The notes: generated by a model not told the origin, from the letters alone. 64,000 bases of DNA from Pestalotiopsis fici W106-1 (GCF_000516985.1 NW_006917094.1:2294001-2358000); one strand, 5' to 3'; shown: positions 33,374-44,177, counted from the stretch's first letter. Translations and numbers: made by a program.

Positions 33374-35813
33374 ATGACCGATATGACGGGTGGACGGAAT
33401 AGACCCCGGCTACGTCTGGCTTGTAAAAGATGCCAAAAGAGGAAAATACGAGTGCGTATCGCCGAGCCCACCCCCCTACCCCGTACGGTGTACAAGGCCT
33501 CCATGTTGACTTGCCGCGTCTCGCAGTGTGATGGAGCTCTCCCGGCGTGTAGCAATTGCAAAAATGCAGGAATCGCATGTGCAGATGGAGCGAGTGCACG
33601 TATGCGCGGTCTGCCTCGAGCGTAAGGCCCTTTGCTCGCTGCCATTGTCATGTTCGGCGGAGGAAATAGGTAGGGCTGACTATTTACAACAGGCACTTGG
33701 CCGATCTGCGAAATCGCATCGCATGGCTAGAGTCCATCATCAAGGAGAGATGTCCTGATATAGATCTCTCCCAGGATGCCCCGGCCATGGAGGCATCCGA
33801 GTCTGACGCCGAAGACCTTGGGTTGCCCGATGACGAACTGACGAATCGGGAGGCAAACTCACGTGCGCACACGGATAGAGACGCCACAAATGAGAATATC
33901 GTCCAGAGCCAAGGCTCTAGCCAACCGGTTGGAGTCCCGCTTGTTAATGATACATCTCGGCCCGCAGAAATTAGGCGCGACATTGCTATCGATGCCAACA
34001 CGTCGACGCATCAGATAGGCCTGATAGCACTTGGCAGCGGGCAAGATGCCAGGTACATCGGGCCCTCAAGTGGTTATGTGAGTAAATAAGCCTGACTTTC
34101 AACATCTTTTCTCTTTTTCATTTCTATAAAATTACAACAAAGGAAGGGAAGAAAAGGAAGACATGTTGAGATCACTGTTGCCCCAGGCTGACTTTTCTAT
34201 GATTATCAGTTCCTTGCCCGTGTACTATTACAATCACCCGAGAGGACGATGACAACTCATTCGTTTAGTAACAACAAGACCAACAACAAGCTCCCTTTGC
34301 CTTGCGATCTTATTGATTCAATCCAGGGACCACTTCCCCTACCATCTCGACAGGGCGCCAACTTTCTATGTGAAAGCTATTTTAACATGATTCATGTCCA
34401 ATACCCAATTCTACACCGGCCAACCTTCATGAACATGCTGGAGCAGATGCATCAGCCATCGGAACCCGATCCTGTCGTGGCATTTCAAGTCTTCATGGTG
34501 CTAGCCATCGGTGCCTCGGTATGCCCCCGTGTCTCGAGACCGGGTATTCTGAGCGACTCGTATGGTATCTCGGCTATGCGGTTCTTTGACCAGATCAATG
34601 TGCAAAACTCTCTTCAAGGCCTACAGTGTCTTCTTCTCATGTCCTTGTACGCCATGCATAACCCATCAGCCAAACTTAGTGTTTGGTATCTCAACTATCA
34701 TTGCATAGCTGCATTGTTGGACCTGGGGCTACAGAGAAAGATTGATGTATCATCAGGAGTCTCCCTTTTCGAGCAAGAAATGCGAACCAGATTGTTTTGG
34801 TCTGTATACACACTGGACAGAACTATAGCGACGACGGTGGGGAGACCCATTGGGCTCCGGGATGAAGCGTGCGAGTTGCGAGTACGTGTACAATGATCGG
34901 GCTGTGTATATCTCTCGGTACTAAGTGATGGCAGTTACCGCAAGACATTTCCGACGATGCACTCTCAACGCCAGGTACCCCATCGACGGTCTCAAATGGA
35001 TCGCATATGCAATTTTCCATCCATCTCTTCAAGCTAGCAAGGATCAACTCCGAGATCAAGTATATTGCCAACAGCATCAACAGAGGCGCACCGCCCTATG
35101 CATTGCCGTTTATCGCCGACTACCCAGCATGGCAAGATGGCGTGATGCAGAACCTGGATGCGTGGAACCTTGAGATACCCAGCGCCCAGCCCGGTGAGAA
35201 CAATCTTGGACACATGCTGTGCCAGATCAAATATCACGAGATACGCATGCTGGTTACCCGCCCGAGTCCAGCGATACCCTCGCCGTCGCCAGACGTCTTG
35301 ACGCAGTGTTACAGCAGTGCGACAATGGCTATCCGATTATACGATGAACTCTACAAGCAAGACTTACTTGCAGCTTCTTGGACAGTGCTACACTCCATAA
35401 CCATGAGCGCAATCACCATGATGTACTGCATCAGGATGGTCCCGGGCATTGCGGACAATACCACTCTGGATACGTGGATGGGGGATATCTCGATCTGCAC
35501 CAACCTTCTCAGTGCAATCGGCGAGCACTGGTCGGGGGCCAAGCGATGTAAAGGTATTATAGATGACTTGGGGAAGGCGACGACGCGCTTGGTCAAGTCC
35601 AGACAGTCATTGACTAGCCCCAGCAACACCCATGAGCTTTCCAGCGACCTGCCCCTAGGGGATTTGGGTGGAATGGAGGGAGATTTTAGCACCATGTTTG
35701 GCAATTCTGACTTCTTACTGGATGAGTTTGGGGATATATCTGGCTTGTTCGACTTGACATGGACAGGAGAACCAAGTGCTTTGAATAGCACGACAACCCT
35801 GGCTGTAGCCTAG
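33374..35813 (+). CDS. Zn2Cys6 transcription factor with fungal regulatory domain (TF2)
   Basis: The canonical zinc cluster is split by an intron after RKIR: CKRCQKRKIRC, six residues, CSNCKNAGIAC (C-x2-C-x6-C-x6-C-x2-C-x6-C). The next exon joins through GC|G at 33693 to a linker and coiled coil, HLADLRNRIAWLESIIKE. A further junction restores IGPSSGYFLARVLL. Exon 4 carries the regulatory domain (YFNMIHVQYPILHRPTFMNM, SVYTLDRTIATTVGRPIGLR); after another intron the frame continues LPQDISDDA to the stop at 35813. The C-terminus (DFSTMFGNSDFLLDEFGDIS) is acidic and aromatic, a likely activation domain. The in-frame ATG at 33374 is preferred because it leaves a short basic N-terminus ahead of the zinc cluster. 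The gene is flanked by the Ldh2-family gene and a sugar porter, so it is a strong candidate local regulator. Confidence 0.87.
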
Positions 35814-35883
35814 TGCGGTATGTCGTGGCCCTTGATAGCGCAATGAAAGGGGCTGATGGAAAACTATCATTTCAAGCTGAGAG

Positions 35884-35897
35884 CGGGTTTTAATCCG
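35884..35897. promoter_or_regulatory. CGG-N8-CCG inverted site
   Basis: CGGGTTTTAATCCG, about 390 bp upstream of the second sugar porter; the only other flank is the 3' end of TF2. Confidence 0.45.
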
Positions 35898-36283
35898 TAT
35901 CTCGAGGCAACCCAGGCCGGACTCTTCTTATCTGTTCCATCGGACAACCTCTCTGCACGGGTGCCGACCTGGATCGTACTTATCAGCATGGCAGGGCCAA
36001 TCGGCATCAACTAATCCACTGTTTTATCTCTACTCCACACCTTCTATAGCGGCGCCTCTGCCGGGAACAAAGGTGTTATCTTGCCGCGCAGGACGATAAT
36101 GCTGCCGCCGGCATCTCTTCCAAAAACCACTTGCGTATCTGTTTATCAGCTCTGATGTGTAGTGGTGGTATAAAGACCACAGCCTACGATCTGAGGTAGG
36201 TAGGTTGATGCGTGAATGGGAATCAGTGCCATTGTACATGCAAGTCAAGCTCACCGTGACTAATTGTTCATTTGGTGTTCGTC

Positions 36284-37943
36284 ATGGCATCTTCGAAAGG
36301 CAAAATAGTTGAAGCCTTTAGGGCGTTCCCAACATGGGTTCCAAGGTCGTCCAAACTCGTCAACGCTCTCCTTCTGGGCACATCTTTCAGTACAGCCACC
36401 GTAAGTGATTAATATCGCTCTTCATTGCAATTTTATCGGATGTACTGACTTCGGAGTAGGTGCTCGGTTACGATGCCTCCATGATGAATGCGCTCAACAT
36501 ACTGCCATCATACACTGAATACTTTAACCTTACATCCGCGACAATAGGCTTGAATTCAGGTATTGTATGGATTGGTGCAATCATTGGCAGTCTTTTTTGC
36601 GCAAAGATCCCCGATACAATTGGCCGCAGACCGGCGCTCTTTTACTCAGCCATACTGGCCATGATCGGCACAGCAATCCAGGCGGCTTCGCAAAACATTT
36701 CCATGTTCTTGGTCGCCCGGTTTATCCTGGGTCTGGGAGTTGGCGGCACATATGTAGCCACGCCTCTCTTGCTGGCTGAGACCTCGGCCATGCAATATCG
36801 GACTTTCAGTTTGGGTGCCTTTACGGATCTTTACTATGTCGGCGGTCTCTTGTCCTCTGGTGAGAACAACCCCTAACGGACAACAATCAAAGGTGCTAAT
36901 TTTCCCCAGGCATCACATATGGCACAGCAAAGATGGATTCCACCTGGGCCTGGCGCTTGCCATCGTTGCTCCAGATCGTGTTCACCTTTATATCTATCGT
37001 CACACTCCCGTTCGTGCCAGAGTCGCCAAGATACCTCGCATACCAGGGTCGCCGCGAAGATGCCATTCTCGCCCTGGCACAAGCATGCTCTGATGGAGAC
37101 ACCACGGCAGCGACAGTCCAAGCACAGTATGTACAGATTGTCGAGTCACTCGAGTTTGAGAAGAATCTGGAACCACCATCGGTCAAGGAAATGGTGACCC
37201 AAAAGCCTCTCCGCAAGAGAATGCTCATTGTGCTCTCGTGCGCTGTATTTTCCATGTTCACGGGCAGCAACATCTTTTCGTACTACCTAGGCACGGCGCT
37301 CGACAATGCAGGCATCACCGACTCGACGCTGCAGCTGGAGATTAACATAATTCTCAACGCCTTTTGCCTCGTTGTCTCCATTGGGGGCACGCTCATCGCC
37401 GACCGCGTCGGGCGCAAGCTGCTCGCGGGGATATCGACGGCGCTGTGTATTGTCTTCCTCTTCATTATTGGCGCGCTAACAAAGTTCTACGGCGAGTCGA
37501 CGTACCAGCCCGCCATTTACGCCAACGTTGCCATGATGTTCCTGGCCATGGGCTCCTATAGCCTGGCCTGGACGCCGCTATCCTTCATCTACCCGCCCGA
37601 GATCCTCAACTACCGCATTCGCAATATCGGTCTGGCCTGGTTTGGCATTTGGCAGAATATGATCCTGCTCATTCCCATTTTTGCTTTTCCCATTGCTATT
37701 GAAGCCATTGGCTGGAAGATATACATGCTTAATGGCGCTTGGGATGTCTTTGAGCTGCTTGTTATTATTTTCTACTGGGTCGAGACTCGCAATCTGTCGC
37801 TGGAAGAGGTCTCGGCGCTGTTTGACGGAGAGGTGCATTCCCAAGTCACTGGCATCAATGCGATTATCCACGGCGAGCCATTGGATATTGATGAGAAGAA
37901 CACCCCCGCGACAGTCGTCAAAGCGGATGATCAGAAACAATAG
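36284..37943 (+). CDS. MFS sugar porter (lactose permease-like subgroup)
   Basis: Three exons: 36284-36400, then the segment opening at 36461 and ending near 36860, then a long final exon from about 36909. The protein starts MASSKGKIVEAFRAF. TM1 is restored across the first intron (FSTATVLGYDASMMNAL). Sugar-porter landmarks are IPDTIGRRPAL, ARFILGLGVGG, PESPRYLAYQGRREDA, ADRVGRKLLAGI, LSFIYPPEILNYRIR and WVETRNLSLEEVSALFDG. About 12 membrane segments lie between cytosolic tails. The layout resembles fungal LAC12/cellodextrin-type H+ symporters, but the substrate is not determinable. It lies between TF2 and the dehydratase on the same strand, and has its own CGG-N8-CCG site upstream. Confidence 0.9.
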
Positions 37944-38166
37944 TAGAATCAGTCGGAAGCAGGTGAGAACTAGGAAACAATAAAGAGCAACCACTATCCA
38001 CTCTGCAGTCAGGCATACGTATAGCTATTGGCCAAGATGGCTTGATGCATCGAATCAGTAGAGTCTTTTGTATGGATGTTTATCCGTCGGATATGTAAAG
38101 TGGGTGACTGTCACCTCTGGCTACTACCCAATTCATTGAATAAAACCCCACCCACACCATGATTAT

Positions 38167-38240
38167 CGGGGAGATCTCCGGCCACTATAGCTGGTATACT
38201 CGGTAATGTTTTCCCCCGGGCCCCAACTACTGCTGTGGGG
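38167..38240. promoter_or_regulatory. CGG-N8-CCG site and GTGGGG in dehydratase promoter
   Basis: CGGGGAGATCTCCG (38167-38180; reverse complement CGGAGATCTCCCCG) shares its TCTCCCCG half with the site at 10122-10135. GTGGGG at about 38235-38240 fits the CreA consensus. The pair lies 110-190 bp upstream of the dehydratase start. Confidence 0.5.
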
Positions 38241-38352
38241 TGAGCAAATCACATCATCCGAGAAAGTCAGCTAATATTCTGGGAGACACCCGAACCGAGA
38301 CAAGACATGTTCAATTAATCCCAAGTACAAGATTCGCTATGCACTATTCAAG

Positions 38353-40235
38353 ATGGTGGCTCAAGATACAGATGCATCAAATGGACAAACCCAGCCAAAT
38401 TCCGACTATGACCTCTCCAAGCCAATTACTTCAACGCAGGGAATGCGTCAGGGACTTACATCCTATGGCGATGCACACTTCTCCCTCTTTTTGCGCAAAG
38501 TCTTTATCAAGGCCATGGGCTACAGTGAAGATGCTCTCTCACGGCCCATTATCGGTATCATCAACACATACTCTAGCTTCAACCCGTGCCATGCCAACAT
38601 CCCACAGTTGATGGAGGCCGTGAAGCGCGGGGTTCAGTTCAATGGGGGTCTGGCCATGGAGTTTCCCACCATTAGCATCCATGAGTCTTTTGCGTCCCCG
38701 ACGAGCATGTATCTGCGAAATCTCATGAGTATGGATACCGAGGAAATGATCAAAGCTCAACCCTGCGATGCTGTTGTCTTGATAGGTGGTATGTATATGA
38801 TTATCTTGTGCGGATGTTTAAACTCGCTTATACAATCTCAGGGTGCGATAAAACCACTCCTGCTCAATTGATGGGAGCAATCTCGGCGAATAAGCCGGTT
38901 GCGCATCTTGTGACGGGACCTATGATGCCAGGAAGCCATAGAGGCCAGCGGGTTGGAGCCTGCACAGACTGCCGGAACAATTGGGCGGCCTTTAGAGCCG
39001 GGACAATCGATATCGAAGACATTGCAGCCATCAATGACGAGCTTGCACCGACGGCTGGTACGTGTGGCGTCATGGGCACTGCGAGTACAATGGCATGTAT
39101 ACTCGTAGCTCTGGGAATGATGCCCTTCGCCGGTGCATCGGCGCCCGCAGTCTCCGCAGCCCGTCTGCGCATCGCCGAGCAGACGGGGCGGATTGCCGTC
39201 TCGCTCGCATCGAGCACCACGCTGAAGCCACGGGCGCTGTTGACCCGGTCGTCTTTCCTCAACGCCATCACTGTACTGCAGGCCACGGGCGGCTCTACCA
39301 ACGCCGTAGTGCACCTACTGGCCATTGCCGGGAGACATCCAGATGTCGCGGGCACCATTGATCTCGACACGTTTGACGAAGTCGGCCGACGCACGCCGCT
39401 GCTCGTCGACCTCAAGCCTAGCGGCGACAACTACATGACCGACTTTCATAACTCGGGCGGCATGCTGGCACTCTTTCACGAGCTCAAGCCCTTGCTCCAA
39501 CTCGACGCCATGACATTTACCGGTCGCACCCTTGGGGAGGAAATGGCGGCAGCCACCTTGATCCAAGTGCCGCGCAACTTGAGTTGCATCCAGCCATTCG
39601 ACGAACCCCTCTATCTGGCCTCGTCCCTCGTGGTCCTCCGAGGCAACTTGGCACCAGGCGGTGCCGTCATGAAAGCCAGTGCCTCCAAAGACCGACGTCT
39701 GACGAGGCACTCTGGCAAAGCCGTGGTATTCCACAACTCGGCCGACCTGGCGCAGCGGGTCGACGATCCCGACTTGGCCGTGGACGCCGACAGCGTCCTC
39801 GTGCTGCAGAGCATCGGGCCCAAGGGCAACCCGGGCATGCCCGAGGCCGGCATGATACCGATTCCGCGCAAGCTCGCGGCCCAGGGCGTGCAGGACATGC
39901 TCAGGCTGTCCGACGGGCGCATGAGCGGCACCGCGGGCGGGACGATTGTGTTGCACATCTCGCCCGAGTCGGCTGAGCTGGACTCGGTGTTGGGCATTCT
40001 CCGCGACGGCGATGTGATTACTTGCGATGTCAACGGCCGCGGACTAAACGTGGACTTGACACAGGAAGAAATTGCAGCACGCATACGAGAAAGACGGGAA
40101 GCTGCTCGTGCTTCGAAAGAGCGCGATCCGCGGAGGGAACGCGGTTATCGTGGTCTGTATCAAAGATCAGTGCTGCAAGCCGAGTTTGGAGCAGATTTTG
40201 ACTTCTTGACAGCCAATGGGCCAGGAGAAATCTAG
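38353..40235 (+). CDS. IlvD/EDD-family sugar-acid dehydratase
   Basis: Two exons (38353-38788, 38842-40235) give 609 residues. All three Fe-S-ligand cysteines of the family are present: SSFNPCHANIPQL, IGGCDKTTPAQLMG (restored across the 53-nt intron) and AGTCGVMGTASTMACI. The catalytic-Ser segment MLRLSDGRMSGTAGG and the cluster-side ALLTRSSFLNAI and ATGGSTNAVVHLLAIAG are also intact. Family members are dihydroxyacid dehydratase (Ilv3), 6-phosphogluconate dehydratase and pentonate/hexonate dehydratases. The NPCHAN form of the first Cys motif and the lack of a mitochondrial presequence point to an aldonic-acid dehydratase forming a 2-keto-3-deoxy acid (inference), not branched-chain amino-acid synthesis. 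A partner aldolase is encoded at 18.1-19.2 kb. Confidence 0.9.
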
Positions 40236-40511
40236 CCGTGACTGGTTGATTCAATACGTTTTTGGGGTTTGTACCGGTCCGACTATAGAAGATACAAGTA
40301 CACCATGGCCATGTCGAAACAATATCGCAGATATACTTGGACGATCTAGCCTCAGGGGATTGATCCTCTTCTAAAAGCATGCACATTGACTTCTGCGTGA
40401 ACTCGTTACATATTTCAGCACTAAAGAAATGCATACATTTTGCAGCCATATCGCGATTCCGGTGCTGAACGTCTGCTGCTTTGCAATCTCATAACGACTT
40501 TCCCACTCATT

Positions 40512-41190
40512 TCATGGTTGAGTGGGAATTCTCGGTCGCAACCAGTTGAAATCCGCCTCTCCTTGCACAATTCTAAGCGTTATGTCGTCGTGGATAAGAT
40601 ACATTTGGTTCGGCTCCCAACCGAGACGATAAATGGTCCTCGCAAAGCGTTTGTGAAAAAAGGGCTTGAAGACAGTCTCGCCAAAATGCCAGTATATCTC
40701 CGGTGCAGGTCGATCCGGGTGTCTGATGGGCTCTATGATGTTGATCATCCCCGGTTTTGTCCAGAGACCGCCCGACTTGAGCCTGAATGGCTGCGCATCG
40801 TATGTTACATCTTTGAGATGCGGATACAGCCAGGCCATCTCGCCAAGCTAAAATGGCGTAGTGAGTCAATTGATCAGTACTGTTCACGGGGAGGCCGATG
40901 CATACCAGATTCTCATGTTCCTTCATTCGCATAATCATTTCGAGGTGGTGCTGCTGGTACAGCAGCTGAACCAGACCGGCCTCTGAGCTTTCTGCATTGC
41001 ATACCTCTTTTATCTCGACTTCAGGCAACTGTTCCGTCTCGATTGGAGCCAAGGGAATTGGTCGGATTAAAGGCATGTTGCGCTTTGGATGAGGGTGTCT
41101 GGACGTTGTGAAGAAAAGACCCCGCTCGGCATAATAGATTGGTGGCTCAAGTTGGTATAAAAGCACATTGCATCCAATCAAACTTGGCAT
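40512..41190 (-). CDS. Uncharacterised protein
   Basis: Two exons joined in phase 0 by a 54-nt intron (about 40852-40905; donor GTATGC, acceptor TTTTAG), which restores HENLLGEMAWLYPHLKDV. The start MPSLIGCNVLLYQLEP is preferred over an upstream ATG at 41319, whose extra residues look non-coding. The protein has about 208 residues. The first part is Pro-rich (RPIPLAPIETEQLPEVEI), then a helical LLYQQHHLEMIMRMKEHENL. The second exon has a dense aromatic/charged sequence (FRLKSGGLWTKPGMINIIEP, EIYWHFGETVFKPFFHKRFA) and ends WLRPRIPTQP. There is no signal peptide or membrane segment. I do not recognise the family. It lies convergent with the dehydratase, between it and the Dabb gene. Confidence 0.65.
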
Positions 41191-41389
41191 TGTCTGTTTG
41201 TCTCCAGCGTTACACGAGCGGCTACATGTTCTTCCCGCCGTGCACACTACATGCGCGAGCCCAAGATCACGATCACCCATTACCAAACACCATAGGGGAT
41301 ACTTTTTGTATATGGTCATATATCTAGACTGCTCTAGATCTAATTCTAATGTTTATGCGACGCGGTGGAAAACAGTCACAGCCGCTTCT

Positions 41390-41893
41390 TCAAGAAGTTT
41401 GAGTGTTCAAGAAGCCATTGCTGAAATTGCACAAATGCTCATCCTCAGACGAAACCTCGAAATCAAACCGGCACAAGTCTTCCTTGAAAGGAAACATGTA
41501 TTTTGACGTGACCCTAGACAAGCAGGAAATTGATTAGCATTGCGGCACTCGGGGAGCATAGAAAAAGAAATATAGCATACTCGTGATGCTCCTTGCTGGC
41601 CTGATATGTATCTAGCGCTGCTCGATCTTGATGGTAGCTGACCAGGCAATATTCAAAGCCCTTGCTTTTCTCGATTGGGTCGGTGATTGATGGTCCGCCG
41701 ACGACAAGCCTGCCATCTTTGACGCATGGCAAACTTTTGAGCTTCTTCAATTCTCGCACAAAGGTATCTTTATGCTCTTGAGTAACACTCGCCTGGAATT
41801 TAAAGAGAACTTTCGGCGGGTGTTAGCTTTGGCTATATTGCTCACACCTCTATAAAGATCATGGACTGACGGACCCACGTGTACAATCGTCAT
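41390..41893 (-). CDS. Stress-responsive A/B barrel (Dabb) domain protein
   Basis: Three small exons were assembled by eye to 123 residues. The 19-nt first exon (MTIVHV) joins by a GTCCGT donor and GAAAG acceptor to LFKFQASVTQEHKDTFVREL. The second exon continues VGGPSITDPIEKSKGFEYCL, and ends ASKEHHE. A GTATGC...TGTCTAG intron then leads to VTSKYMFPFKEDLCRFDFEV and a hydrophilic tail ending at 41390. Dabb landmarks are the N-terminal HVVLFKF strand, the GGP turn, the HHE helix end and the C-terminal FDFEV strand. Small dimeric Dabb proteins include stress proteins and some cyclases or decarboxylases; the role here is open. A CGG-N8-CCG site lies about 144 bp upstream. Confidence 0.78.
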
Positions 41894-42036
41894 TTTGAAA
41901 GTGTTGGAAATTGATGCTGCTGGAAAGCTCCGAGTATTGAATCGGCATAAATGAGTATGCTTGACTGAATCCTAATCTGATGCCAAAAATGAAACTATTT
42001 TACACTATCGCCAGACTTGAGCCTTTAAGAACTCAG

Positions 42037-42050
42037 CGGACTCAACCCCG
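42037..42050. promoter_or_regulatory. CGG-N8-CCG inverted site
   Basis: CGGACTCAACCCCG, about 144 bp upstream of the Dabb start codon. Two CGG-N7-CCG variants follow within 45 bp (about 42062 and 42077). Confidence 0.45.
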
Positions 42051-42998
42051 ATAGTCTCTAGCGGCGATGTTCCGTCTCGGGAAAACCCCGTCATTATGGA
42101 TCAAGGACAGCATCTCTAGATTGAAGCCAGTGGTGGAGAAAAATATATCTTGTCTGATCGTGCTCATTGGGGTGTCGATATTTTTACTTCGCAGGAAATT
42201 ATCATAAAAAGCGATCAATGTCGTCATGTAGAGTCATTGAGGATGTCGATGAGATGTATGCAGGCTCAAAGACTCTGCCTGGTCTCTCAAAAGGGTACAT
42301 TGCTCAGAATTTCCCGAAAATAAAAAGTATTGATCCATAGAGATATTTACAGGGTAAACTGGAGGTTACTATTCTTTAGGTAATCCTACGCTACTGTAGC
42401 AGCTTTGGTGGAAGAAAACGTCCTGAATCACATGCATGAGCGCTGCCTCTGGATTCTGCACCTCTAGGTTTTCTCAAACAGTGAACACATTGTGGTATAG
42501 AAAGTGTGGGGAGCCCCTCGACGGTTTCGGCTGGCCCCAACAGTTCTAGAACTGTCCCAGGTGCCAGTGCAGCAGTGGTGGTACCCGGCAATCATGGCGC
42601 TGGACCCCTGAGAAGGCAGAACAAAAGGGGACCCATGCTCCCTAAAACGGCCAGTTGATTGGCCTAGAAGTTTATATCTCCTGTTGGAACATCCCACATC
42701 GAACGAATCAATCATGGCAATCTCTCCACATACGCCACTAGCTTGCTAGATTCTAGGCATTGCCACTCACTCACACACACCCGACTTACCTACTGGAATC
42801 TAACAGCTTTCTCCGCCTCACCGCAGGTGAAGAGACAAAACAAAACGAGGTGCAGGAAACCTCCCAGGTCGCTCGTTCTTGCTTCCTACTTCGACGTGGT
42901 CCCCCTTTGCAGACGTCGCCCCTCTATTCCTCTGCATCAGTGCCAATTGACCTTCTCTCGGTCAATCAAAACCGCCCGCAATCGAGCGAAAACAAAAA
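42051..42998. other. Intergenic, about 950 bp, promoter side of two divergent genes
   Basis: No supported gene. The right third is pyrimidine-rich (CACTCACTCACACAC, TTCTCCGCCTCACC), typical of the promoter and leader of a well-expressed core gene. No CGG-N8-CCG was seen in it. Confidence 0.5.
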
Positions 42999-44177
42999 AT
43001 GGCACCCTCAAAGACGTCCTCAACCGTCACTGCCGCCGCGACCGGCAAGGACCAGCAGCAGCCAAAGGTTGTCAAGCTGAACGCGCAGGTCCCCGATGGC
43101 GACAAGCCAAGCAAGGGCATTGAGCAGGAGAAGAATTACAGAGACTTCTTTTGGACTTACACGGAGGAGCCGCACCGCACCCGGCGCCTGGCCATCATCA
43201 AAGCCCACCCCGAGGTGACGAAGTTGTGCGGTCCTGAGCCCTTGACCAAATATGTCGTGCTCTTTGTCGTGTCGCTCCAGATCTTCTGCGCCTATCTGCT
43301 CCGCAACACGTCCTTCTTCTCACTACCCTTCTGGGCTCTGGCCTATGTTGTGGGCGCGACCGCCAACCAGAACCTCTTCCTGGCCATCCACGAGATCTCG
43401 CACAACCTCGCCTTCCGCTCGCCGACCGCCAACCGCCTGTTCGCCATTCTCGCCAACCTGCCCATTGGCATCCCCTACAGCGCCTCCTTCCGCCCCTACC
43501 ACCTGACGCACCACAAGTCGCTCGGCGTCGATGGGCTAGACACGGACTTGCCTACCGCCCTCGAGGCCGTCTTTCTCGACTCCATCCTCGGGAAGGCCTT
43601 CTTCTGCACGTTCCAGATCTTCTTCTACGCCGTCCGTCCCATGGCCGTCTACGCCGTGCCCTTTACCTGGGTCTCGGCCGTCAATGTGGCCACGCAGGTG
43701 CTTTTCGACACCATTATCCTGCGCACCCTGGGCGCGCAGTCGCTGCTCTACTTTTTGCTATCGTCGTTCCTGGCGGGCTCGCTGCACCCCCTAGCGGGCC
43801 ATTTTATCGCCGAGCACTACGTCTACTCGACCGTGACACCTACACAGGCGGACCCCGACAACAAGGTGCCGATCCCCGAGACCTACTCGTACTATGGCGT
43901 AGGCAACTGGTTCACCTACAATGTCGGCCTGCACAATGAGCACCACGACTTCCCCGCCATCCCCTGGACCCGCCTGCCCAAGCTCTACGAGATTGCCCGC
44001 GAGTTCTACGAACCCCTGCCCCAGCACCGCAGCTGGAGTTATGTTATTTGGCAGTTCATCTTTGACGACAATGTGGGCATCCGTTGCCGTGTCAAGAGGA
44101 AGGAAGGTGGCAGACTTGTTGGCGCTGGTGGAACCAAGAAAGTAGACGACTGGAAGGAGACTGAGATTGAGGCCTAA
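42999..44177 (+). CDS. dsd1: Sphingolipid delta-4 desaturase (dihydroceramide desaturase)
   Basis: Single exon, 392 residues. The N-terminal lipid-desaturase motif is NYRDFFWTYTEEPHRTRR, followed by IIKAHPEVTKLCGPEP. The three histidine boxes that bind the di-iron centre are HEISH, HLTHH and HNEHHDFP. Several membrane segments lie between them (LFVVSLQIFCAYLL, FWALAYVVGATANQNLF, and others). The enzyme introduces the delta-4 double bond into ceramide in the ER, the step leading to glucosylceramide in filamentous fungi. The tail KEGGRLVGAGGTKK-VDDW is hydrophilic and cytosolic. Length and motifs match the family throughout. The codon bias is strong, GC-ending and unlike the neighbouring accessory genes, as expected for a conserved expressed gene. 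Confidence 0.96.
   Translation: MAPSKTSSTVTAAATGKDQQQPKVVKLNAQVPDGDKPSKGIEQEKNYRDFFWTYTEEPHRTRRLAIIKAHPEVTKLCGPEPLTKYVVLFVVSLQIFCAYLLRNTSFFSLPFWALAYVVGATANQNLFLAIHEISHNLAFRSPTANRLFAILANLPIGIPYSASFRPYHLTHHKSLGVDGLDTDLPTALEAVFLDSILGKAFFCTFQIFFYAVRPMAVYAVPFTWVSAVNVATQVLFDTIILRTLGAQSLLYFLLSSFLAGSLHPLAGHFIAEHYVYSTVTPTQADPDNKVPIPETYSYYGVGNWFTYNVGLHNEHHDFPAIPWTRLPKLYEIAREFYEPLPQHRSWSYVIWQFIFDDNVGIRCRVKRKEGGRLVGAGGTKKVDDWKETEIEA

Noticed and set aside
39315..39956. Minus-strand frame opposite the sugar-acid dehydratase
   Set aside because: Antisense shadow of GC-rich codons; no family features.
38353..40235. Mitochondrial dihydroxyacid dehydratase Ilv3
   Set aside because: No presequence, and the first cysteine motif is of the aldonate-dehydratase type; context is not amino-acid synthesis.
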